From: Comamonadaceae bacterium CG12_big_fil_rev_8_21_14_0_65_59_15
GTDB lineage: Bacteria > Pseudomonadota > Gammaproteobacteria > Burkholderiales > Burkholderiaceae_C
Direction: 5' to 3'
Length of the DNA: 64,000 nt
Assembly (NCBI GenBank): GCA_002786915.1
Contig: PCUV01000049.1
Coordinates: 155,601 to 219,600, forward strand
Shown here piece by piece: positions 7,467 through 16,631 of this stretch. The position numbers were made by a program, and so were the translations under genes. The notes below the pieces were generated by a model. That model worked only from the letters and a program-made list of their open reading frames with translations, did not search any database and was not told the origin of the DNA. How positions within the stretch are numbered: the first letter of the stretch is position 1; every line of letters starts with the position of its first letter.

Positions 7467-8798
7467 TTAGAGGATATATCTGCTCAGGTCTTCGTTTTTG
7501 CTGAGCTCAGCCAGGCGCGATTCAACGTAGGGGGCGTCGATGTGGATGGTTTGCCCGGCCATGTCGGTGGCACCGAAGCTCACCTCGTCCAGCAGGCGCT
7601 CCATCACGGTTGAAAGCCGGCGTGCGCCGATGTTTTCGGTGCGCTCGTTCACGTCAAAGGCAATCTGCGCCAGTCGCCCGATGCCGTCGTCGGCAAACTC
7701 CACTTGCACCTGCTCGGTGGCCAGCAAAGCCTGGTACTGCTTGACCAGCGACGCGTCGGTCTGCGTCAGGATGGCCACAAAATCGGCCACCGACAACGAT
7801 TGCAACTCGACCCGGATCGGAAAGCGCCCTTGCAACTCAGGAATCAGGTCGCTGGGCTTGCTCAGGTGAAACGCACCCGAGGCAATAAAAAGAATATGGT
7901 CGGTCTTGACCATGCCGTACTTGGTGGACACGCTGGTGCCTTCCACCAGCGGCAACAGGTCGCGCTGCACGCCCTGGCGCGACACCTCGGCGCCATTGCC
8001 CTCAGCGCGCGACGTAACCTTGTCAATCTCGTCGATGAAGACGATGCCGTTTTGTTCCAGCATCTGCAGCGCACGCGTTTTGATGTCTTCGTCGTTGACC
8101 AGCTTGGCGGCTTCTTCGTCGGTCAGTTGCTTGAGCGCGTCAGCAATGCGCAGCTTGCGCGTCTGCTTCTTGTTCTGGTTGAGCTGGCCAAACATGCCGC
8201 GCAATTGCTCGGTCATTTCTTCCATACCGGCCGGACCCATGATCTCCAGTTGGGGCGCGGACTGCGCCAGATCGACTTCAATTTCGCGCTCGTTGAGTTG
8301 GCCTTCACGCAACTTTTTGCGAAAGGTCTGGCGTGCCGCGCTTTCGGGCTCGTTGGCAGGCACCACGCCAAATTCGGCGCGCGGCATTGGGATCAGGATG
8401 TCAAGCACCCGGTCTTCGGCCGCGTCTTGGGCGCGCTGGCGCACTTTCTGTGTTTCGGCCAGGCGCGTCTGCTTGACCGCCACGTCGGCCAGGTCGCGAA
8501 TGATGGCATCCACGTCCTTGCCCACATAGCCCACTTCGGTGAACTTGGTGGCTTCCACCTTGATGAACGGCGCATCGGCCAACCTGGCCAGGCGACGCGC
8601 AATCTCGGTTTTACCGACCCCTGTGGGGCCGATCATCAGGATGTTTTTGGGCGTGATCTCGGCGCGCAGGTCAATCTGCACCTGTTGGCGGCGCCAGCGG
8701 TTACGCAGCGCAATGGCCACCGCGCGCTTGGCCTGCTGCTGGCCGACGATGTGGCGATCAAGTTCGGCAACAATTGCCTGGGGAGTCAGTGAGGACAT
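7467..8798 (-). CDS. hslU: HslU, ATPase subunit of the HslVU protease
   Basis: A 443-aa AAA+ unfoldase. Walker [10 protein letters not shown] lies near residue 60, the pore motif GYVG follows shortly after, Walker [10 protein letters not shown] is near residue 255, and the sensor arginines lie in the C-terminal domain. The C-terminus ends EDLSRYIL, the tail that inserts into HslV. The start [20 protein letters not shown] at 8798 matches the family; the longer ORF extends into the gap after hslV. It is transcribed with hslV, 43 nt upstream. Confidence 0.97.
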   Translation of the reverse strand: MSSLTPQAIVAELDRHIVGQQQAKRAVAIALRNRWRRQQVQIDLRAEITPKNILMIGPTGVGKTEIARRLARLADAPFIKVEATKFTEVGYVGKDVDAIIRDLADVAVKQTRLAETQKVRQRAQDAAEDRVLDILIPMPRAEFGVVPANEPESAARQTFRKKLREGQLNEREIEVDLAQSAPQLEIMGPAGMEEMTEQLRGMFGQLNQNKKQTRKLRIADALKQLTDEEAAKLVNDEDIKTRALQMLEQNGIVFIDEIDKVTSRAEGNGAEVSRQGVQRDLLPLVEGTSVSTKYGMVKTDHILFIASGAFHLSKPSDLIPELQGRFPIRVELQSLSVADFVAILTQTDASLVKQYQALLATEQVQVEFADDGIGRLAQIAFDVNERTENIGARRLSTVMERLLDEVSFGATDMAGQTIHIDAPYVESRLAELSKNEDLSRYIL

Positions 8799-8841
8799 GG
8801 TTCGGATGAATGAAAAAAAAGCGACCCCACCCACCAGTGCA

Positions 8842-9396
8842 TCAGTCGCCTGACAGCACTTCAATGGTGTGGTTCATGTTGGTGTAAATGCAAATCTCGG
8901 CGGCAATTTCGAGCGACTTGCGCACAATCGCTTCGGCCGACTGGTCGGTGTGGCTCAGCAGGGCCATGGCCGCGGCCTGCGCGTAAGCGCCCCCCGAGCC
9001 AATGGCCACAATGCCATCTTCGGGCTCGAGTACGTCGCCATTGCCGGTGATGATCAGCGACGCCTGTGCGTCGGCCACCGCCAGCATGGCTTCCAGGCGA
9101 CGCAGTACGCGGTCGGTGCGCCAGTCTTTGGTGAGTTCGATGGCGGCACGCGTCAGGTGGCCTTGATGTTTTTCAAGCTTGGCCTCAAAACGCTCAAACA
9201 ACGTAAAAGCGTCCGCTGTGGCACCGGCAAAACCGGCCAGCACCTTGCCATGGTAGAGCTTGCGCACCTTGCGCGCCGTGCCTTTCACAACGATGTTGCC
9301 GAGCGTGACCTGCCCGTCGCCGCCGATGGCCACTTGCACGCCCTGCGCAGTCTTGCGCCGCACGCTGATGATGGTAGTTCCGTGAAATTGTTCCAT
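8842..9396 (-). CDS. hslV: HslV, peptidase subunit of the HslVU protease
   Basis: A 184-aa threonine protease of the proteasome beta-subunit type. The start [14 protein letters not shown] shows the catalytic Thr of the TTIISV motif exposed after processing; GDGQVTLGN and [12 protein letters not shown] are family motifs. It forms the double-ring peptidase that degrades substrates unfolded by HslU. Encoded directly upstream of hslU. The gene upstream (STAS protein) ends 15 nt before it on the same strand, so the three may be co-transcribed. Confidence 0.97.
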   Translation of the reverse strand: MEQFHGTTIISVRRKTAQGVQVAIGGDGQVTLGNIVVKGTARKVRKLYHGKVLAGFAGATADAFTLFERFEAKLEKHQGHLTRAAIELTKDWRTDRVLRRLEAMLAVADAQASLIITGNGDVLEPEDGIVAIGSGGAYAQAAAMALLSHTDQSAEAIVRKSLEIAAEICIYTNMNHTIEVLSGD

Positions 9397-9411
9397 GTCG
9401 CGACGCGAGTC

Positions 9412-11091
9412 CTAAATAGTGCGCACCATGATGCGGACGTGTTCGTTGATGCCGATCAGGCTGAAAAAGGCAGCCACCAAGCGCGGCACCCGCACAAACT
9501 CTGTCTGCTGCCCCTGAGTATGACGCGCCGCAGCCCAGTTCAAAATGCTCCCGGCGGCGGCAAAATCAACACGCACGAGCCGATCGCAAACAACACGAAG
9601 TGCCTCCCCGGTTTGCCCGGGTGCAGGAATGCTGCGCAACTGTAGCGTCAGGTCACCGGAAAGTTCGCCTGAGAGTTCCGCTTGTACATCAACCTCAAGT
9701 TCACTGGGCACTGTCACGACAAACGCGGTGTTTTGAACAACGACCGTGGATGTGACGCGTCTGCTTTGAGGCGTGCGCCAGGACGGTGGCGACACCTCGT
9801 AGGTAATGCAGTAATCCATGGAAACCGCTTCAAACTCACTTTGCTGCCCCAACATGCACAGCGCATCCAGCCGCGCCCTCCACCAGGCAGGATCAATACG
9901 ATTGTTACCAACGGGTGTCTGAGCGCGCAAAAAATTGGCCAAGGCAGTTTCGCCCTCAATCAGCAGCAGCAACGGCTGTTCACAGCAACGACGCAGGCAA
10001 TCAGCCAGCGGCGACACCAGTTCAGAAGGTACAAATTCGAGCTTGCGCCAATCGAGCCTGACCTGACCAGAGACGACGCCAAGCACTTGGTCGAGTTGGC
10101 CCACGTCTGAAGGGGTCAAATGGGTTGGACAAACCCAAAGACGACCGGACTGCGCCTGGCCAGGCAGCAACGCCCCGTTCTCCGATCGGCCCAATACGCC
10201 GGGCGTCGCGCACCACGTGGGTGCAGTTCTCCCGAAGCGTTGCGCGAAATCCAACGCAAAAATATCAAACCGCTGCTGCTGCCCAAGGCCGCGATACAAG
10301 TCAAACAAGGCCGCAGCCCAGGTATCTGCTTCAGAGGCCTGTACGGCAGGCGAGCGCAGGGCCTCCAACAAGATTTTTTCAGCACCCGCATCATCGCCAT
10401 TGGCGAACCGCACCGCTGCGTCTTCCAGCGTGGAATCAGACAACGTCTGCCCCATGTCAATTGACATCATCTTCGACACAGAAAAAACACGATTACCCGC
10501 CAACTCAAACCGGCGTTCCGATGCCACATGGGTGTTGCCATTGCTACCTGGGCCCTGCCCATAACGCCCGGCCAGTTCCAGTGCATCATCGTCAGCAAAT
10601 GACCCAAGATTGGTCGGAACCGTCGCAGCAAAAGACGCCAGGGTATCCACTTCAGAATCAGAACCCGGACTTTGCGGTTCGTTGTTCAACACAGATGCTT
10701 GCCCCGCCGCCCCGGCTGCGCTATCCGCTTGGCCTTTTTCCCACCATTGCCGGGACATCAAGGCTTCAATTTCGTCGATTTTTTTGAGTGTGCTGGCGCG
10801 CTCCTCAAGCATGGAAAAACTGGAACTCTCAAGAAAAAATGAATCCTGTTCTGCCAATTTGACAGCCTCCGCCGCCGAAACCTGCCTCAACTTGCGCAAT
10901 TGGGCAAATTCACGCTTGCGCACCGTGTCGTTGTGCGCCTTGCGTTCAAGCACACGTTTGATCGCATGAGCGCTGTTTTCAGCAGGCCTGGATACTTGTG
11001 CCGCATCGTTACTGACGGCAACAGGCGCTGCGCTGCGTACAAAATTGGCAACCCTTGAAAACAAACCTGTGCTGTTGCTCGTTGTAGCCAT
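9412..11091 (-). CDS. STAS-domain protein of unknown function
   Basis: A 559-aa protein with no close named family that I recognise. The N-terminal ~130 residues are charged and predicted helical, with several Lys/Arg clusters. A low-complexity acidic linker follows, then a helical middle (DDAGAEKILLEALRSPAV, TPR-like) and a C-terminal region (GEALRVVCDRLVRVDFAAAG, RLVAAFFSLIGINEHVRI) that resembles a STAS anti-sigma-antagonist fold. It lies between dksA and hslVU on the same strand, a position I associate with other Burkholderiales. A regulatory or scaffolding role is only an inference. Confidence 0.75.
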   Translation of the reverse strand: MATTSNSTGLFSRVANFVRSAAPVAVSNDAAQVSRPAENSAHAIKRVLERKAHNDTVRKREFAQLRKLRQVSAAEAVKLAEQDSFFLESSSFSMLEERASTLKKIDEIEALMSRQWWEKGQADSAAGAAGQASVLNNEPQSPGSDSEVDTLASFAATVPTNLGSFADDDALELAGRYGQGPGSNGNTHVASERRFELAGNRVFSVSKMMSIDMGQTLSDSTLEDAAVRFANGDDAGAEKILLEALRSPAVQASEADTWAAALFDLYRGLGQQQRFDIFALDFAQRFGRTAPTWCATPGVLGRSENGALLPGQAQSGRLWVCPTHLTPSDVGQLDQVLGVVSGQVRLDWRKLEFVPSELVSPLADCLRRCCEQPLLLLIEGETALANFLRAQTPVGNNRIDPAWWRARLDALCMLGQQSEFEAVSMDYCITYEVSPPSWRTPQSRRVTSTVVVQNTAFVVTVPSELEVDVQAELSGELSGDLTLQLRSIPAPGQTGEALRVVCDRLVRVDFAAAGSILNWAAARHTQGQQTEFVRVPRLVAAFFSLIGINEHVRIMVRTI

Positions 11092-11127
11092 GACAGCGCT
11101 TGAAATCGCCCCGGTCAGAGTGGGAGC

Positions 11128-12408
11128 TCAATCCCCAAACATTTTTTGCTTGAGCTCACGGCGCTGCTGTGCCTCCAGCGACAACGTGGCGGTGGGGCGC
11201 GCCAGCAGCCGCGCCACGCCGATGGGTTCCCCTGTTTCGTCGCAATAGCCATAGTCGCCAGCGTCGATGCGGTTGATCGATTGCTCAATCTTCTTGAGCA
11301 ACTTGCGTTCACGATCTCGCGTACGCAACTCCAGCGCATGCTCTTCCTCAATGGTGGCGCGATCCGCAGGATCAGGAACAACGACCGTATCTTCACGCAG
11401 ATGCTCGGTGGTTTCGCCCGCGTTGTTGAGGATGGCGTCCTTCAGGCTCACCAACTTCTGGCGAAAAAAAGCCATCTGGGTGTCGTTCATGTACTCCTGG
11501 TCAGGCATGGCGATCACCTCTTCATCGGTCAGATCCGCCACTGCCTTCTTTTTCCAGTTGTTGGCCAGCTTGGGGTCTTTCTTGACGTGGGCAGCCGTGG
11601 GCGAAGCAATCTGCTGCGTCGCGGTGATCTGGGTAAAACTCGACTTGGCGGCATTGGACGCCACCGACTGCGCCATCGACGGCACGGTCAGTTGGGCCAG
11701 ACGCGACGAAGGCCGACCAGAACGTACCGGCACCCCCAATGAGGTCAGCGCGGCCGCGCCTGGCACAGCGACTGGCTTGGCAACCGCCTTGTGCGTCGGC
11801 ACAGGGCTGGCTACAGCCGGGGATTTTTTGTCACTTTTGACAGTTTGGGAAGCAATGGCTTTGGTTTCAACGACAGGGGTCACGGGTTCGGATTTCTTTT
11901 GGCAATGAACGGGCATTGGCCGCGCCACTGGCGCAACCGGTTTGGACACAGCAACAGGTTTGTTACTCTTGGGCACCGCCTTGACCGGCGGTGGGGCAGA
12001 CTTTTTGACAGCCGCTACAGGCGCAGGTTTCTTGGCGGTCACCGCCTTGACAACAGCGGCTTTTACTGTCGGCTTGGCTGGCGGCTTGACAGATTTCTTG
12101 ACTACAGCCGTCCTTACCGTTGTGGCCGCCTTGACAGACTTGGCAGGTTCGGCAGCTTGAACTGCTTTGCTACCCTTGGTTGCAGGCGCTGAATTGGCAG
12201 TTACTTTTTTGGACGAGTCGGATGCAGACTTCACGGTGGACCTCCTGGGGGGTTGCTCCTGAACGGGGGACGACGGTACCCGCCCTTTGGACGGTGCACC
12301 AGCGGCAGCGCTTGGCTTGACAGCCCGCGCGGCGGTTTTTTCTTTGGCGGGCGAGTGTAGCGGCTTGGCGGCCGGAAATCCCATCAGTTGCAAAATCGAA
12401 CCAAACAT
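11128..12408 (-). CDS. dksA: DksA-type RNA polymerase-binding protein with H1-like N-terminal extension
   Basis: A 426-aa protein. The last ~140 residues are DksA: EYMNDTQMAFFRQKLVSLKD, the coiled-coil tip DPADRAT and the helix RTRDRERKLLKKIEQSINRI. The zinc finger is degenerate: GYCDETGEPIG and TATLSLEAQQ keep only one of four cysteines. The first ~280 residues are Ala/Lys/Pro/Val-rich repeats (KPTVKAAVVKAVTAKKPAPV), resembling histone H1 tails; normal DksA is ~150 aa. It modulates rRNA and stress promoters with ppGpp at the RNA polymerase secondary channel. Its upstream neighbour is a COG0523 GTPase, 30 nt away on the same strand. Confidence 0.9.
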   Translation of the reverse strand: MFGSILQLMGFPAAKPLHSPAKEKTAARAVKPSAAAGAPSKGRVPSSPVQEQPPRRSTVKSASDSSKKVTANSAPATKGSKAVQAAEPAKSVKAATTVRTAVVKKSVKPPAKPTVKAAVVKAVTAKKPAPVAAVKKSAPPPVKAVPKSNKPVAVSKPVAPVARPMPVHCQKKSEPVTPVVETKAIASQTVKSDKKSPAVASPVPTHKAVAKPVAVPGAAALTSLGVPVRSGRPSSRLAQLTVPSMAQSVASNAAKSSFTQITATQQIASPTAAHVKKDPKLANNWKKKAVADLTDEEVIAMPDQEYMNDTQMAFFRQKLVSLKDAILNNAGETTEHLREDTVVVPDPADRATIEEEHALELRTRDRERKLLKKIEQSINRIDAGDYGYCDETGEPIGVARLLARPTATLSLEAQQRRELKQKMFGD

Positions 12409-12438
12409 GCGTCGTCCATTCCGTGGTGGGTCGGGTCA

Positions 12439-13497
12439 TCAGACCAGGCTTTGCTCCATGCCTTGCAAAAAGATGTCTTGCGGCAGGTCGATGCCGATGA
12501 ACACCATTTTGCTGCAGGGCTTTTCGTCTTGGCCCCACTCGGGGCCCAGGTCGCTGCCCATCAACTGGTGCACGCCCTGAAAAATCACTTTGCGATCGGT
12601 GCCCTGCATGTACAGCACACCCTTGTAACGCAGCATCCGCGGACCATAAATGTTGACCACTGCACCCAGAAAATCTTCCAGCTTAGCCGGGTCAAAGGCG
12701 CGATCCGACCTGAACACAAAACTCTTCACATCATCGTCGTGATGGTGGTGATGCGCATGACCGTGGTGGTTGCAGCTTTCGCCTGGCGCGTGATCATGGC
12801 CGCAGTGGTCATGGTCATGATCGCCATGGTCATGATCTTCCTCTTTCAGAAAATCCGGGTCGATGTCGAGCTTGGTATTGAGGTTGAAGCCACGCAGGTC
12901 AAACACCTCGCTCAACGCCACCTCGCCAAAATGCACCGCTTTTTGTGGCGCGCGCGGGTTCATGTGTTTCAGGCGATGCATCAGATCGGCGGTTTCGTCG
13001 GCGGACACCAGGTCGGTCTTGCTGATAAATATCTGGTCGGCAAAGCCCACCTGGCGGCGCGCTTCCTGGCGCGTGTCAAGCTGCTGGTTGGCGTGCTTGG
13101 CATCGACCAGCGTCAAAATCGAATCAAGCAGATAGCTCTCGGCGATTTCGTCGTCCATGAAAAAAGTCTGCGCCACCGGGCCGGGGTCGGCCACACCGGT
13201 GGTCTCGATCACCACTCGGTCAAAGTCGAGCAAGCCCTTGCGTTTTTTGGCCGCCAGCAGTTGCAGTGCCTCGCGCAGGTCTTCACGGATGGTGCAGCAA
13301 ATGCAGCCGTTGCTCATCTGGATGATCTGCTCCTTGGAGTCGGTCACCAGAATGTCGTTGTCGATGTTTTCCTCACCAAACTCGTTCTCGATCACGGCAA
13401 TCTTCTGACCGTGGGCCTCCGATAGCACGCGTTTGAGGAGCGTGGTCTTGCCAGAGCCGAGAAAGCCGGTAAGGATGGTGGCGGGAATAAGGCTCAT
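12439..13497 (-). CDS. COG0523 (CobW/YjiA-like) GTPase, putative metallochaperone
   Basis: A 352-aa G3E-family GTPase. The N-terminus SLIPATILTGFLGSGKTTLL has Walker A GFLGSGKTT; the metal motif CICC is in NGCICCTIREDLREAL; the GTP-base motif SKTD is present. A His/Asp/Cys-rich insert (about residues 225-265, including DHDHGDHDHDHCGHDH) can bind Zn, Co or Ni. These proteins deliver zinc or cobalt to client enzymes, often under zinc limitation. The start at 13497 is chosen by alignment; the ORF track begins far upstream. It precedes the zinc-site-less dksA on the same strand. Confidence 0.93.
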   Translation of the reverse strand: MSLIPATILTGFLGSGKTTLLKRVLSEAHGQKIAVIENEFGEENIDNDILVTDSKEQIIQMSNGCICCTIREDLREALQLLAAKKRKGLLDFDRVVIETTGVADPGPVAQTFFMDDEIAESYLLDSILTLVDAKHANQQLDTRQEARRQVGFADQIFISKTDLVSADETADLMHRLKHMNPRAPQKAVHFGEVALSEVFDLRGFNLNTKLDIDPDFLKEEDHDHGDHDHDHCGHDHAPGESCNHHGHAHHHHHDDDVKSFVFRSDRAFDPAKLEDFLGAVVNIYGPRMLRYKGVLYMQGTDRKVIFQGVHQLMGSDLGPEWGQDEKPCSKMVFIGIDLPQDIFLQGMEQSLV

Positions 13498-13619
13498 GTT
13501 GCGGTGACTTGGAAAGGCAGCGAGTGTAACGATACCCGCCTGAAGCCTCCTTACAGGGGGCATCCGCCCTTTGGTGCCGGGCCATCCAGCCTCCATGACC
13601 CCTTGGCGACAACACAACT

Positions 13620-13658
13620 GTTTTCCCTTTGTTACATTCAGCCCTTTTAAGGGAAAAC
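13620..13658 (+). promoter_or_regulatory. Perfect 10-bp inverted repeat overlapping the SD of the CoA-transferase gene
   Basis: GTTTTCCCTT (13620-13629) is the exact reverse complement of AAGGGAAAAC (13649-13658), and the second arm contains the likely Shine-Dalgarno AAGGG about 9 nt before the ATG at 13663. A competing small hairpin, CCCTTTTAAGGG, shares the same SD bases. If both arms are transcribed, the hairpin would hide the ribosome binding site. Alternatively it is an operator. Confidence 0.5.
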
Positions 13659-13662
13659 CCGT

Positions 13663-14958
13663 ATGTCCGTCCAACAACTCTATGCCCAGAAAAAAATGAA
13701 CGCCAGCGATGCTGTGCAGCTGGTTCACGACGGCGACCTGATCATCGTCCCGACCGGCGTGGGCGAACCGCCCACGCTGCTGACGGCCCTGTCCGAACAG
13801 CGCCGCAGCTTTCACGATGTCAAGGTGGCCCAAATCCTAGCGATCCGCAAATTTGGCTATATCGACCCCGAGACGGTACAGCATGTGCGTCACGTGGCGC
13901 TGTTTTATGGTGCAGCCACCCGCGCGGGTGGCCAGGCGGGCTGGATTGACTTTATTCCCAACTATTTCTCTGAAATTCCGAGTCTGATCAGTCGCCAGCA
14001 GATGCCCGCTGACGTGGTGTTCAGCATGGCTTCGCCCATGGACGCGCACGGCTATTTCTCGCTCAGCCTGGGGGCTGACTACACCATGGCAGCAGTCGCC
14101 AAAGCGCGTGCCGTGGTGTTGGAGGTCAACCCGAACGTGCCTTTTGCCTACGGCAATTGCCACGTGCATATTTCGCAGGTGGCAGGGTTGGTGGAAAACA
14201 GCGAGCCTGTGTTCGAAGTCGGACTGCCCAAAATTGGCCCGGTCCAGGAAGCCATCGGGAAATACGTGGCCGACCTGATTGATGACGGTTCGACCCTACA
14301 GATTGGCTACGGCGGCATCCCGGACGCGGTGGTCATGCAGCTCACGCACAAGCATGACCTGGGCATCCACACCGAAATGATCGGTGACGGCATCCTGACC
14401 CTGCTGGAAAGCGGTGCGGTCACCAACCGGCGCAAAAACTATTGGCCGGGCAAGATGCTGGCCACTTTCGCGTTGGGCTCCAGCAAGCTTTACAAATTCA
14501 TGGATCGAAATCCCGCGCTGGAAATTCATCCGGTGGATGTCACCAATACGCCCGCTTTGGCCGGTAAAAATGACAAGCTGATGGCCATCAACGCCACCTT
14601 GCAGATTGATCTGCTGGGGCAATGCGGCTCGGAAAGTCTGGGGCATTTGCCGTATTCGGGCACCGGCGGCCAGGCCGATTTTGTGCGTGCCGCCAATCTG
14701 TCCCAAGGTGGCAAAGCGTTCATCGTTTTGCCTTCCACGGCCAAAGGCGATAGCATTTCGCGCATCGTACCCACCCTGTCGCCTGGCACGCACGTCAGCA
14801 CCAGCAAGAACGACATCAACTACGTAGTGACCGAATTTGGCGTCGCGCAACTGCGCGGCAAATCGGCCAAACAGCGTGCGGCCGAGTTGATTGGCATTGC
14901 CCACCCCAACTTTCGCTCAGAACTGACCGAGCAGGCCAAACGCATGGGCGTTTTCTAA
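13663..14958 (+). CDS. Acetyl-CoA hydrolase/transferase family protein (4-hydroxybutyrate CoA-transferase-like)
   Basis: A 431-aa class I CoA-transferase of the Cat1/Cat2 type. Motifs include DLIIVPTGVGEPPTLLTAL, LQIGYGGIPDAV and the conserved SGTGGQADFVRAA and VTEFGVAQLRGKS. It moves CoA between acetyl-CoA and a short carboxylate such as 4-hydroxybutyrate or a related acid; the exact acid cannot be told from sequence. ATG at 13663 with AAGGG upstream. It is a single gene, divergent from the COG0523 GTPase and convergent with rlmI. Confidence 0.88.
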   Translation: MSVQQLYAQKKMNASDAVQLVHDGDLIIVPTGVGEPPTLLTALSEQRRSFHDVKVAQILAIRKFGYIDPETVQHVRHVALFYGAATRAGGQAGWIDFIPNYFSEIPSLISRQQMPADVVFSMASPMDAHGYFSLSLGADYTMAAVAKARAVVLEVNPNVPFAYGNCHVHISQVAGLVENSEPVFEVGLPKIGPVQEAIGKYVADLIDDGSTLQIGYGGIPDAVVMQLTHKHDLGIHTEMIGDGILTLLESGAVTNRRKNYWPGKMLATFALGSSKLYKFMDRNPALEIHPVDVTNTPALAGKNDKLMAINATLQIDLLGQCGSESLGHLPYSGTGGQADFVRAANLSQGGKAFIVLPSTAKGDSISRIVPTLSPGTHVSTSKNDINYVVTEFGVAQLRGKSAKQRAAELIGIAHPNFRSELTEQAKRMGVF

Positions 14959-14989
14959 AAAGGGCAAGCCTCGCCGTTTTACGCCCGTT

Positions 14990-16174
14990 TTACGCGCGCC
15001 GCATCACCACAAGCCCTTTGAGGTATTCGCCCTCGGGGAAAGCCAGCGTCATCGGGTGGTCGGGCGCACCCCCCAGACGCTCATGAATGTAGCCGTCCAC
15101 GCCCGCATCACAACCTGCCGAGGCGACAATTTTGTGGAACAGGTCGGCACTGATACCCCCTGAGCAACTGTAGGTAAACAGTACGCCACCGGGTGCCAGC
15201 AGCTTGAAAGCCAACCGGTTGATGTCTTTGTAGGCGCGTGCGGCGCGATCCGCGTGCGCCACGGTAGAGGCAAACTTGGGGGGGTCCAGCACAATGGCAT
15301 CAAAACTGCGCCCTTGTTCAATGAACGCTCGCAAACAAGCGTTCACGTCTGCATCCATGAAAGTAGCCCGGGCGCTATCCAGACCGTTGAGCGCCAGGTT
15401 GGCTGCGGCTTTAACCAACGCGGGCCCCGACGAGTCAATGGAGATGACATGCTGTGCGCCACCCATCAGCGCAGCTACGGTAAAGCCGCCGGTGTAGCAA
15501 TAACAATTGAGCACCTGTCCAAACTTCAGACGCTGGGTGTAGTCAAAAAAGCGCTTGCGGCTGTCGCGCTGGTCCAGGTAAAAGCCCGTCTTGTGGCCTT
15601 CGGCAATGTTGACCGCCATTTGCCAGTCATGCTCTTGCAGCACCAGGGCCACCTCGCCCTGGCCGCGCAACCAGCCCTTGGCCTGCGGCAAACCTTCCAG
15701 CGCGCGGCTGTTGGCGTCGCTACGTTCGTAGAGTTTGGTGAGATGGGTGGCTTGCAGCAGCGCGTCCGCCAGCACGGTTTTCCAGCGCTCAGCCCCAGCC
15801 GAGGTGAACTGCGCCACCAGCGTGTCACCGTACCGGTCAACGATCAAACCGGGCAGGCCGTCGGATTCGCCATGCACCAGTCTGACACCGTTGCTTTGAA
15901 TAGCAAATCGGTCTCTGGCTCTTACTGAATGAGCGCAAGCAGCTATAAAAAATGGGGGGTCAATGCGTTGCTTTTCGTCAAAGCTCCAGACCCGGGCGCG
16001 GATTTTGGAGGCCGGACTGAACGCGGCCCAGGCCAGAAAATGGCCCTCAAAAGACTCGATCCGGACCGTTTCACCGGCATCGGCACTGCCCTTGGCAATA
16101 GCAGACTCAAAAATCCAGGGATGACGGCGCAGCAGTGATTTTTCTTTGCCTGCGCGCAGGCGTATTGACTTCAA
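14990..16174 (-). CDS. rlmI: 23S rRNA (cytosine-C5)-methyltransferase, RlmI-like
   Basis: About 394 aa. An N-terminal PUA-like domain (SIRLRAGKEKSLLRRHPWIF) is followed by a Rossmann-fold methyltransferase: VLNCYCYTGGFTVAALMGGA as motif I and AIVLDPPKFA as the substrate-binding motif. RlmI-type enzymes make m5C in 23S rRNA. Both candidate starts are TTG (16183 and 16174); I prefer 16174 because 16183 falls in the edge of a dispersed repeat. Residues near 85-100 (IAACAHSVRARDRFAIQS) are encoded by a copy of the AT-rich dispersed element. Confidence 0.9.
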   Translation of the reverse strand: MKSIRLRAGKEKSLLRRHPWIFESAIAKGSADAGETVRIESFEGHFLAWAAFSPASKIRARVWSFDEKQRIDPPFFIAACAHSVRARDRFAIQSNGVRLVHGESDGLPGLIVDRYGDTLVAQFTSAGAERWKTVLADALLQATHLTKLYERSDANSRALEGLPQAKGWLRGQGEVALVLQEHDWQMAVNIAEGHKTGFYLDQRDSRKRFFDYTQRLKFGQVLNCYCYTGGFTVAALMGGAQHVISIDSSGPALVKAAANLALNGLDSARATFMDADVNACLRAFIEQGRSFDAIVLDPPKFASTVAHADRAARAYKDINRLAFKLLAPGGVLFTYSCSGGISADLFHKIVASAGCDAGVDGYIHERLGGAPDHPMTLAFPEGEYLKGLVVMRRA

Positions 16175-16181
16175 GGCATTC

Positions 16182-16279
16182 AATCAGTTGAGGACAGAGC
16201 AACTCTTGATCTGCCCCGCATTTTTAATCAGTTGGGGACAGAGCAAGCTCGCTGCGCGTAGCCTTGGTCTGTCCCGCAA
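16182..16279. repeat. Tandem pair of GGGACAGA hairpin repeats
   Basis: AATCAGTTGAGGACAGAGC starts at 16182 and AATCAGTTGGGGACAGAGC at 16226. The second copy is complete and ends GGTCTGTCCCGC, pairing GGGACAGA with TCTGTCCC. A third copy lies between sucD and sucC (35509-35562). All are in gaps within leftward-transcribed gene strings. Confidence 0.75.
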
Positions 16280-16283
16280 AATC

Positions 16284-16598
16284 TCAGTAGGTAATCGCCA
16301 TGGCCGGCACATCGACACGAATCATCGGCTTGCCCAACGCCGCGCTGACAGCGGCCACGTACTCGGACGACCATTTGGCGTCGCCCAGCAACTTGGCACC
16401 GGCCGCTTGCGTGACCACCAGAATCTTGTCGGCAGTGAGCACCTTGCCGCTGGCGCGCAGGGGCTCGCACTCGAGGGTGGTGAATTGCTGGTCCAGCCAG
16501 GCACGGGCTGCGTCGTGCGCCAGCGGTGCCGTTCCGGCCGGAACGTGGAAGGTGAATTCAACACCCTTGTCCAACATCACACTGATTTGCTTTTGCAT
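16284..16598 (-). CDS. Conserved small protein of unknown function
   Basis: A 104-aa soluble protein, MQKQISVMLDKGVEFTFHVP, with alternating hydrophobic positions and a central helix (AHDAARAWLDQQFTTLE), but no motif or membrane segment that I can name. It lies in the string dapF-DUF484-xerC on the same strand, 33 nt downstream of xerC. The reading frame has normal codon use and an ATG start. A copy of a GGGACAGA repeat separates it from rlmI. Confidence 0.7.
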   Translation of the reverse strand: MQKQISVMLDKGVEFTFHVPAGTAPLAHDAARAWLDQQFTTLECEPLRASGKVLTADKILVVTQAAGAKLLGDAKWSSEYVAAVSAALGKPMIRVDVPAMAITY

Positions 16599-16631
16599 AG
16601 ATCGTCCGTTGAAGAAAATTGAGAAAGTACG

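Noticed and set aside
7704-8792. 362-aa plus-strand ORF opposite hslU
   Set aside because: Antisense shadow of a strongly conserved gene.
13498-13530. Zur box upstream of the COG0523 gene (GTGTAACGATAC)
   Set aside because: Only a partial half-site resemblance; too weak to call.
12439-13833. 464-aa start for the COG0523 GTPase
   Set aside because: The first 112 residues are antisense to the CoA-transferase gene and its leader; homology begins at 13497.
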